Positions 56,381 to 63,351 of a stretch of DNA of 63,351 nucleotides are shown one piece after another; the stretch's first letter is position 1, and every line of letters starts with the position of its first letter. The translations under genes and the position numbers were made by a program. The notes beneath the pieces were generated by a model that saw only the letters and a program-made list of their open reading frames with translations, was not told the DNA's origin and did no database searches. The stretch comes from Muribaculaceae bacterium (GTDB lineage: Bacteria > Bacteroidota > Bacteroidia > Bacteroidales > Muribaculaceae), in the NCBI GenBank assembly GCA_017454355.1, contig JAFTDD010000007.1:1-63351 (forward strand), in the 5' to 3' direction.

Positions 56381-58870
56381 TTAGTTTCCTTGTGCTTGGC
56401 CGCCTTGGCCGGAGTTTGAGCCGCCACCGGTGTTGCTGCCGCCAACGAGGTCGTTGTTGTCGATAGTGGTAGAGGTCTTCTTCACCTGTGCCTTGAGCGA
56501 GCCGAAGCGATAGGTAACGCGGATGCCGAACGAACGTTGCACCCAGTTGTTGGTGTCAAAGCCGGTGAAGTCGCCGTTGACGTAGTTCTGACGGTAGCCG
56601 CCATACTTGCCGCCGAACGGGTTTTGAGCCGCGAGTGTCACAGTGAGGCGGTCGTCCTTGAGGAAGGAGCGTTGCAGGCTGATGCCGTGCCACCATGAGC
56701 CGCGCTGCTTGGCGTAGAGGCCGTTTGTGCCGCCGCCCCATGCGCCGGCGTTGGCGCTCAGGCGCAAGTTCCACGGCAGACGCTGGGTGAACTGGGTGAA
56801 CATCCAGCCGCCGGGGGCCTTGTTGTTCAGGCCGAGGTCCTTGCTGCGCAGCCACTCGTAGGAAACCGCGCCGTTGAACACCAGGCTCGACTTCGGGCCA
56901 ATCTGCCATTGGAGGAAGGCGCTGAGGCTCAGTTCGCGAGAGCGCAGTGTGTTGGCGTAGGTTGACACCTCCTTGCCGTCGTTGGGGTCAACAAACTTGA
57001 CGTCTGTGATGCTGTTGGTGGAGAAGTCGTAGGATGGAGAGATGTTGAAGGTGAGTTTAGAACCGATGCGCATATAGGTGAGCGACAGGCTGTGGTTGCG
57101 GGCGCTGGCAAGATGAGCGTTACCATAGTTACGGCTTGTCACAGTCTCGATTACAGCAGGGTTAAGGTAACTGATGCCGGGTCGGGCGATGCGTGTGCTG
57201 AAGGCCAGTTTCCACGAGTTGGCGAAGTCCGGCTGATAACTGATACTCGCGCTGGGCACCCAATCGCTCAGGTTGCTGTGGTAGTCGGCCCGGTTGCCGA
57301 GCGGGAACTTGGCGCTGAGGCGGCTGTACTCGTATCGCAGGCCGGCCCTCGCGCTCCACTTGTCGCGACTATAGGTGTAACTGAGATATGCGGCCGCCAC
57401 CTGCGTGGTGTGGTTGAGTTTGGTGAGCGCCGAGATGTCCTCCAGGCGGCTGCCGTTGAGCACATATTCCTGGAAGGTGCGCGAGCGGTTGCTGCGGTGG
57501 ATATACTTCAGTCCGGTCTCGAACTTGTGATACTTGGCAAAGGGGCGTGTCCAGTCCAACTGAACGGTCTGCTCGAGGAAGTTCTCGCGGTTGGCGGTGT
57601 TGATGTCGCTGTAGGGGAGAGTGATGCCGTCGAGGTCGAAGTAGGTATTCTCGTTATTGTTGGTGTTGCGGGTTGTGGCGAGCAGGTAGGAAAGGGTGAT
57701 AGTCTCGTCCTTGCGGTGAGTGCGTCTTTGGTAGTCAAATCTACCGTTAAAACTGAAGAAGCCATATCCGCCGTCCGGGAAACTGAACCGGTTGTTATAA
57801 CTATAGATGGGCGAGCCGGTGGCGGTGGCCATACGCGTGCGCTGGCTTCCGTTGAGGGTCATGTTGCCGTAGTGACCGCCAAAGTTGAACGTGAGCAGGT
57901 TCAATGTGTCCGGCTCGTAACTTGCCTCGATGTTGCCGAAGTGGATGGTTGCCGAGCCGCGATGCTCCTGATTGTTAAACATTGAGTTACCGGTGTCGGC
58001 ATAGTCGTGGCGGCTATCGGCAAATTGGTGCTGGCGGTGACGATTGCTGTGGAACATACCATAGTTGATTGAGGTGACAAACTTGCCGCTCTGGGCCGTC
58101 AGATAGCCGTTGAAGTTGAAGTCGCCCATGTGGTCAACAGCACCGCCCACGGTGCCGGTCACTCCGCCCGTGCCACCGTTGTCAACCATCACGATGTTAA
58201 GGATAGCCCCCACGCCCTCGGCGTCATACTTTGCGCCGGGCTCCGTGATGACCTCGATCTTCTTAATCATCGCCGCCGGAATGGCCTTGAGCACATCTTT
58301 AGCGTTGGAACTCATCGCCGGGTCGGGATGGCCGTTCTTATAGATTTTATAGTTTGAGGAACCTTTTACTGTAACGTTGTCTTGACCGTCGACGCTCACC
58401 ATAGGCACCTTGCGCAGCATGTCGAGCGCGGTGGCCGTGCGGCTGTCATCATCGGCCTGCACGTCGTAGGCCACCCGGTCAATCTCGTTGCTCACGAGGG
58501 GCTTGGTGGCGGTGACGGTGACACCGTCGAGCACATTGGCGTCGGTGGCGAGTGTGAGTGTACCCAAGTCGGCTACAGGAGAGGCGGTGGAGACGGAGAA
58601 CTCGCGCCGAGCCGGTGTCTTGCCAACGGCGGTCACTGTGACGACATACTCACCGGACTTGGCTATCGAGTGGTCAAAGAGTCCGTCAACGTCGGTGACG
58701 TCTACCAGTGTGGCGTGGAGGGTGTCGGCGGTGGTGTAGACGCGGACTGTGGCGAATGGTTCGCCGTTGCCATCGCCATCTACGGCGGTAAATCGCAGGC
58801 AGTAGCCCTGGGCGGAGGCCGTGAGGGCCGTGAGGGTCAGCGCAAGGCTGAGGAACAATTTCAATTTCAT
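56381..58870 (-). CDS. Outer membrane beta-barrel TonB-dependent receptor
   Basis: An 829-residue outer-membrane protein: signal peptide, a CarboxypepD_reg-like domain (about 22-115), a plug (DVLKAIPAAMIKKIEVITEPGAKYDAEGVGAILNI split across about 188-230) and an OMP_b-brl_3 barrel ending in an aromatic-rich strand (SFGIRVTYRFGSLKAQ). A Gly/Gln/Asn-rich tail follows the barrel. Transport substrate unknown; no SusD or regulator is adjacent. The -7 match upstream (58932-58939, TATTTTAG) is weak. Confidence 0.9.
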   Translation of the reverse strand: MKLKLFLSLALTLTALTASAQGYCLRFTAVDGDGNGEPFATVRVYTTADTLHATLVDVTDVDGLFDHSIAKSGEYVVTVTAVGKTPARREFSVSTASPVADLGTLTLATDANVLDGVTVTATKPLVSNEIDRVAYDVQADDDSRTATALDMLRKVPMVSVDGQDNVTVKGSSNYKIYKNGHPDPAMSSNAKDVLKAIPAAMIKKIEVITEPGAKYDAEGVGAILNIVMVDNGGTGGVTGTVGGAVDHMGDFNFNGYLTAQSGKFVTSINYGMFHSNRHRQHQFADSRHDYADTGNSMFNNQEHRGSATIHFGNIEASYEPDTLNLLTFNFGGHYGNMTLNGSQRTRMATATGSPIYSYNNRFSFPDGGYGFFSFNGRFDYQRRTHRKDETITLSYLLATTRNTNNNENTYFDLDGITLPYSDINTANRENFLEQTVQLDWTRPFAKYHKFETGLKYIHRSNRSRTFQEYVLNGSRLEDISALTKLNHTTQVAAAYLSYTYSRDKWSARAGLRYEYSRLSAKFPLGNRADYHSNLSDWVPSASISYQPDFANSWKLAFSTRIARPGISYLNPAVIETVTSRNYGNAHLASARNHSLSLTYMRIGSKLTFNISPSYDFSTNSITDVKFVDPNDGKEVSTYANTLRSRELSLSAFLQWQIGPKSSLVFNGAVSYEWLRSKDLGLNNKAPGGWMFTQFTQRLPWNLRLSANAGAWGGGTNGLYAKQRGSWWHGISLQRSFLKDDRLTVTLAAQNPFGGKYGGYRQNYVNGDFTGFDTNNWVQRSFGIRVTYRFGSLKAQVKKTSTTIDNNDLVGGSNTGGGSNSGQGGQAQGN

Positions 58871-59003
58871 ATTGTTTTGTTGTTATTTTTTCATTAGACG
58901 AGTGAGCGTGGCAAAAAGTTGCGTCAACACTCTAAAATACTGCATTTATTCCCAATCGCGCCAGCGATTGGCTCAACCTCTCAACCATCAACCTCTCAAC
59001 CAC

Positions 59004-60266
59004 TCACGACATGGCGGTGTAGAAGCGCAGGGTGTGGCTCGCGGTGGCGGTGTGGCTCTGTAGCGGTCGCCAGCGGGCTGTGGCGTCGGCTTGCGGGGCG
59101 AGTTGCACCATGCGCGAGCCATAGTTATCGTTGATGGAGTCGATTGCCTTCATCAGTTCGCGCTGCTTGCCGTGGTCGGTCTTGTCAAACAGATTGAGTT
59201 GCACACCGCTATCCGGCGAGATGTCGCTCACCAGAACTCCGGCGCGACGGTAGCCGTAGCCCTCGCGGAAGATATTGTTGAAGGCCAGCATAGCGTAGTG
59301 GACGATGACGTTGGTGGCGGAACTTGGTGTGGACAGGCGCAGCCGGCAATCGTTGGAGTAGTAGGGAAGGTCTTCGCGGAAGCGGTCGCCGCTCACAAAG
59401 GCGGTCACGGCGGCGGCAACAGAGTGCTCGTCGCGCAAATGCTTGGCACAACGCTCGGCAAAGTTGAGCACCGCGTCGCGCACGTCGTTACGCTCGGTGA
59501 GCACTGTGCCGAAGGTGCGCGAGTTCATGATTGTCTTGCGTGATGTGGAGATGGGTGCCGGTTGCAGGCAGTCCTCGCCGCGCAACTCGCGTGCCGTGCG
59601 CTCAAGAGTGACGCTATAATTGATGCGCACCACTTCGGGCGGCAGGGCGGCAAGGAGGGCGGCGGTGGTAATGCCACGCGCCTTGAGTTGCGGCGCGAGG
59701 CGACGTCCCACTCCCCAAACGTCTTCGATGGGGGTGCGCCGCAGCATGATGTCGATGGCCTCGGGACGGATAATCCAGTAGACGCCGTCCTTGATTTGGG
59801 GATGTTTTTTGGCGGTCTCGGCGGCGATTTTGCAGAGCGTGCGCGATGGGGCGAAGCCGATGCTCACCGGCACACCCACCTCGCGACGGATGCGTTTCAC
59901 CAGTGCCGCCATCATCTCGTGGCCGCGTTCAACGTCGTCGGTGGGCATGCGGAAGAAAGCCTCGTCAACCGAGTAGATTTCGATGCCCTCCACCGTCTGG
60001 CCCAAGATTGCCATGATGCGGTGAGACAGGTCGCTATAGACGATGTGGCGTGCCGAGAGTTGCACCACTTGTCGAGGGTCGGTGTGGTCCTTGATTTGGA
60101 ATGCCGGACACCCCATTGGTATGCCCAGGCGCTTGGCCTCGTTGCTGCGCGCGATCACACACCCGTCGTTGTTGCTCAGCACAACAACAGGCCGCCGTTC
60201 GAGAGCCGGGTTGAACACCCGCTCGCACGACACGAAGAAGTTGTTGCAATCAACCAGACCGTACAT
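59004..60266 (-). CDS. umuC: Y-family DNA polymerase (UmuC type)
   Basis: About 420 residues starting MYGLVDCNNFFVSCERVF; the catalytic Asp is D6 and the SVDEAFF motif near residue 100 gives the second acidic pair. DUF4113-like C-terminal sequence and a clamp-binding motif QLNLFD near 356 follow. It performs translesion synthesis. UmuD, usually adjacent, is absent from the window. ATG 60266 was preferred over 60281 because family members begin at MYxLVDCNNF. The 133 bases before the receptor gene contain only short CAACCTCTCAACCA repeats. Confidence 0.93.
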   Translation of the reverse strand: MYGLVDCNNFFVSCERVFNPALERRPVVVLSNNDGCVIARSNEAKRLGIPMGCPAFQIKDHTDPRQVVQLSARHIVYSDLSHRIMAILGQTVEGIEIYSVDEAFFRMPTDDVERGHEMMAALVKRIRREVGVPVSIGFAPSRTLCKIAAETAKKHPQIKDGVYWIIRPEAIDIMLRRTPIEDVWGVGRRLAPQLKARGITTAALLAALPPEVVRINYSVTLERTARELRGEDCLQPAPISTSRKTIMNSRTFGTVLTERNDVRDAVLNFAERCAKHLRDEHSVAAAVTAFVSGDRFREDLPYYSNDCRLRLSTPSSATNVIVHYAMLAFNNIFREGYGYRRAGVLVSDISPDSGVQLNLFDKTDHGKQRELMKAIDSINDNYGSRMVQLAPQADATARWRPLQSHTATASHTLRFYTAMS

Positions 60267-60329
60267 GCGTCCTCTCTCCACTCTCCATGTAGGGCTAAGC
60301 CAATGTCTGCCCCTACAAGGAGGTAATGT

Positions 60330-63116
60330 TTAATTTTGACCGAAGACCGAGACGATGGTTGTCTCGTCCATTTTTGCGACAAACTCGTTGAACTCGTCGA
60401 GAGTGACGGTGCGGTAGAAGTCATCAACACCGGCGACGGCATCGATGCCGCGTGCGCGCTGCAGCAGGGCGTTGAGCCAGTAGGAGTTGGTCTTCACTTC
60501 GAGATCGTGCCGTTGTTGCATTTGTTTCTTGACGCCGTCGAAGTATGCTTGATCTACAATTCTGCCTTCTCTTATGGCAAGCAGCACGTTGCCGGTGATG
60601 TTGACAACTTTCATGAGGCTCTCGTGGCTGACATCGTATTCGAGCGTTGTTTCCCACTTGCCGGCGGGTTTGTCGATGCACGACGTGACTTCAATGCCGT
60701 AGGTCAGATGCATGTCTTCGCGTAGGAAGTAGTTGAGAAGGCCTCCCGCTATCAGGTCGTAGATCCCCATCATGAGTTCGTTGCGGTAGGAGTAAACACA
60801 GTCGCCGGCCATAAATTCCTTGACGGGGCACCGTGCTGAAATTTGCTTCAACGCCACGGGGATAGCCCTACAGGTGTCGTTGATCACCGGCCGTCGCAGT
60901 TGTCGCGGCTCAAACTCATGACCTGGCAGCGAGCCGATGTATTGGCAGGCGAGTTCTTCGGCCTTTTTGGGGTCGAAATTACCCACGATGGCGAATGTGT
61001 ATTCGGCCGCATTGGCGGTGAACTCGCGCCATAGTTTGTCGCTGCGGTTGACATCAATGTCTTCGATGTCGGCAACCGTTGGCGGCAAGCAGTAGTTATC
61101 ATTGGTGATGTTATTGAGCAAGGCGGCATTAAGAGCCATATCAGAGTCATTGAGCATGTTGCGCGTCGAGTTGACGATTGTCTGCTTGACGGCATTGAAA
61201 GCATTGCTGTCTGGTTGCGTGTCGGTGAAGAATAGGTGGCTCAGTTGAAGCAATGTCGGCAGTCCGGCGGTGTTGCAACTGCCCTCAAAGCCGTGGTGGT
61301 CATCGTTCACATCAAAATCCAGATTGCAATAGTCGGCAGCCATGCGCTTGATGAGCCGCATTTGCTCCCATCCGCCGGGACGCGCTGTGCCCATGTATAG
61401 GTTCAAGAAATTGGCAGTGGCGGTGAGGCTTTGGTCAATGCTCAGGGTACCGCCGCGAGCGTATGCGCCGAAGAGCACTTCGTCGTTCTTGAAATCAGTG
61501 GGCTTGAGCACGACAGTCGCACCATTGCTCATGTTGAGGATGGTGGCTCCGGCCAGGCTGTCTTCCTCACGCGAGACCACGGTGCCGGCCTTCGGCTCGG
61601 CGGCGAGCAGGGGAGCGGTGTAGTCGACATCGTCGGCCGGCTCGGGATAATTGCTGTTGAGTGCCGACTTATAGAGGTCGGCGAAGATGTCGGATTGCGG
61701 CATAGAGTAGCCGGTTGGACCAATGGCAATGAGGTAGGCATTGTCCGGAGTGACAATCCGGCGCAGCAAGTTGTTGATGTGGGTTGGCTCAATGCGGTTG
61801 ATGATGTCCACACAGAGGTCGCGCTCGATTTTGATGCCGGGAATGTATCCGCCATCGCGATAGTGGCGGCTATACTCATCGACGTAGATAGCGTTCTCGT
61901 GCTTGCCCAGGTCAGCCAAAGCGTTGTCGTAGAATGTGATCAGTTGCCGTTTTACCACCCCTAATTCACCGGCGGTGAAGCCTTTGTCACGCGCCGCGGC
62001 AATAAACCGCATCACTCTTGAGACACATTCAGTCAAGCTGTCGCCTCGAGATGAAAAAGTGACACCAAGTTCCCGTTTGGTGTTCACATTGCCACTAAAC
62101 ATGCCTTCGTCGTCGGCTGTGGCAGTGCCGATGGGTGACAGTGGGTCGATGATAAGTTCTTGCAGGCGCAGGGTAAGCAGGCTCTCCAGTAGAGAGCGAC
62201 TCACGAGGAGTTCGGCATACTCGGCAGTGTTGCGTCGCTCAAAGGGCATGTCGTCATATTTGAACGCCAAACTGAATTGCGGCATGATAACTTCGTCGTC
62301 GTTCATCACAGCCGTTTGCAGGCCTTTGTTGCCTGGCACCGTGGCCCACTCTCTTGCCGGAGCGCCCGTCGGGTTGGTCAGTGGTGACATCACTTGTATG
62401 ATACGCTCGGTCATCCGGTCCGGGTCGAAGTCCCCAACGGCGACAACCGCCATGAGTTCCGGCCGGTACCACCTGTGGTAGAAGTCCAAGATTTGCTCGC
62501 GCGTGGCGTTGCCCACGATGTCCATGTCACCGATCGGTATACGGGTGGAGTAGGCATTGCCCGGCATCAGTTGCGAGGAGAGCGTATTGAAGATGCGCTC
62601 TTGCAGCGTTTTGTTGCTGCGCCACTCCTCGATGACGATGTCGCGTTCCTTTTTCAGTCCGGCGCTGTCGATAGTCAGTTCGCACGCCATGTCGCGCATC
62701 ATCAGCAGAATGGTGTCGAGCGTGGCTTCGTTTGCCATGCGGATATTGGAGAACTTGTAGGTGGTGAAGTCAAATTCGGTAACGGCGTTAATATCGCTGC
62801 CGAAGACTGCTCCGTGATTTTCGATAAAATCGATAATTGTGTTATCCGGATAATTTTTTGTGCCTGTAAAACTGACGTGTTCGAGCAGATGGGCAAAGCC
62901 CCGCTCATCGTCGCGCTCAACAGTCGAGCCCACCTGATAAATGAGGTGAACGTCGGCCATGCCTGCCGGCACGGCATTATGCCTGACGTAGTAGGTGAGG
63001 CCGTTGGGTAACTTTCCGTATCGGATGTCCGGGTCAATAGGCAGTTCGCCGGCTGTGGTCTGGAGCATTGACGCGAGCAACGTCATTGCCAGCACTGTGA
63101 AATGTCTGAAATTCAT
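60330..63116 (-). CDS. M16-family zinc metalloprotease
   Basis: A 928-residue protein with a signal peptide and a two-part M16 architecture. The inverted zinc motif HLLEH is at residues 76-80 (HVSFTGTKNYP follows) and the third ligand Glu lies in ERDIVIEEWR near 158. A degenerate second M16 half ends near residue 920. Family members degrade peptides in the periplasm or on the surface. Single gene, not clearly linked to the umuC gene. Confidence 0.93.
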   Translation of the reverse strand: MNFRHFTVLAMTLLASMLQTTAGELPIDPDIRYGKLPNGLTYYVRHNAVPAGMADVHLIYQVGSTVERDDERGFAHLLEHVSFTGTKNYPDNTIIDFIENHGAVFGSDINAVTEFDFTTYKFSNIRMANEATLDTILLMMRDMACELTIDSAGLKKERDIVIEEWRSNKTLQERIFNTLSSQLMPGNAYSTRIPIGDMDIVGNATREQILDFYHRWYRPELMAVVAVGDFDPDRMTERIIQVMSPLTNPTGAPAREWATVPGNKGLQTAVMNDDEVIMPQFSLAFKYDDMPFERRNTAEYAELLVSRSLLESLLTLRLQELIIDPLSPIGTATADDEGMFSGNVNTKRELGVTFSSRGDSLTECVSRVMRFIAAARDKGFTAGELGVVKRQLITFYDNALADLGKHENAIYVDEYSRHYRDGGYIPGIKIERDLCVDIINRIEPTHINNLLRRIVTPDNAYLIAIGPTGYSMPQSDIFADLYKSALNSNYPEPADDVDYTAPLLAAEPKAGTVVSREEDSLAGATILNMSNGATVVLKPTDFKNDEVLFGAYARGGTLSIDQSLTATANFLNLYMGTARPGGWEQMRLIKRMAADYCNLDFDVNDDHHGFEGSCNTAGLPTLLQLSHLFFTDTQPDSNAFNAVKQTIVNSTRNMLNDSDMALNAALLNNITNDNYCLPPTVADIEDIDVNRSDKLWREFTANAAEYTFAIVGNFDPKKAEELACQYIGSLPGHEFEPRQLRRPVINDTCRAIPVALKQISARCPVKEFMAGDCVYSYRNELMMGIYDLIAGGLLNYFLREDMHLTYGIEVTSCIDKPAGKWETTLEYDVSHESLMKVVNITGNVLLAIREGRIVDQAYFDGVKKQMQQRHDLEVKTNSYWLNALLQRARGIDAVAGVDDFYRTVTLDEFNEFVAKMDETTIVSVFGQN

Positions 63117-63351
63117 AATGAGAAATGTCTGTGTTACTCAAGTTCCTAAAGTAGGTTCGCGTCACTTTCCGTCAATAACAACGTCAATTCCCGTCTATCT
63201 TAATGTCTTTGATTCCGCAAGTTTATTTTCTCGTAAATTCCCGTAAATTGACGTAAATCCATTAATAAATATAAATCGCATAAAATTTTAGACAAGAGGA
63301 CAGGAGGATTATTTCCGGAAAGGAGAACAAGAGGGAAATAAGATATTTACG
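63117..63351. other. Terminal AT-rich gap with CCCGTAAATT words; no gene seen
   Basis: Contains short TTCCCGTAAATTGACGTAAAT words like those at 18985-19075 and 27618-27660, and presumably the M16 promoter. The window ends before another gene. Confidence 0.5.

Overview
The window is a chromosomal segment of a Bacteroidales bacterium, most likely a gut Muribaculaceae-like lineage (inferred, not proven). Supporting signs are promoters of the Bacteroidetes type (TTG, about 19-20 bases, TAnnTTTG) in front of many genes, absence of Shine-Dalgarno sequences, fairly GC-rich coding with AT-rich gaps, BspA-like surface proteins, TonB-related proteins, a LytTR two-component pair, pyruvate:ferredoxin oxidoreductase and many lipoproteins. 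I see no rRNA, tRNA, CRISPR array, prophage or complete insertion sequence.

Layout. 1-660: repeats only. 0.66-9.4 kb (minus): a giant BspA/DUF285 surface protein, then a LytTR regulator and a propeller sensor kinase cut by one in-frame amber codon. 9.6-16.5 kb (minus): TamB, a lipoprotein overlapping it by 89 bases, and a DUF4105 membrane protein. 16.5-18.9 kb: a truncated exonuclease/endonuclease/phosphatase remnant and nadE. 18.9-24 kb (plus): a double TonB-C protein and a TpLRR-dockerin protein in a repeat-rich area with two MITE-like elements and a candidate structured leader RNA. 24-32.4 kb: nifJ, a Dabb protein, a HerA-like ATPase, YqaA, cysE and cysK. 32.4-34.9 kb: an exported flavodoxin, a Wza-like exporter and a DUF3791-DUF3990-DUF3791 cassette. 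35-46.4 kb: uvrB-ygiQ, dnaE, a DUF4353 lipoprotein and TrpB2. 46.7-56.3 kb (plus): clpB, a DegP protease, trpS and glpA-glpB-methyltransferase. 56.4-63.1 kb (minus): a TonB-dependent receptor, umuC-type polymerase and an M16 protease.

Envelope and surface functions dominate (BspA-like proteins, TamB, DegP, Wza-like, TonB receptor, M16), mixed with housekeeping genes (nadE, uvrB, dnaE, clpB, trpS) and anaerobic or sulfur metabolism (nifJ, glpAB, cysE-cysK).

The most unusual property is the gaps: at least ten families of short palindromic or tandem repeats, several of which run into coding sequence and supply start regions, internal codons or the stop codon of genes. The best candidates for something undescribed are the DUF3791-DUF3990-DUF3791 cassette with PARP-like motifs, a composite palindrome with seven hairpins that vary in a compensatory way, a pseudoknotted leader RNA at 21112-21317, and 7-base-phased repeats anchored exactly on UAG stop codons.
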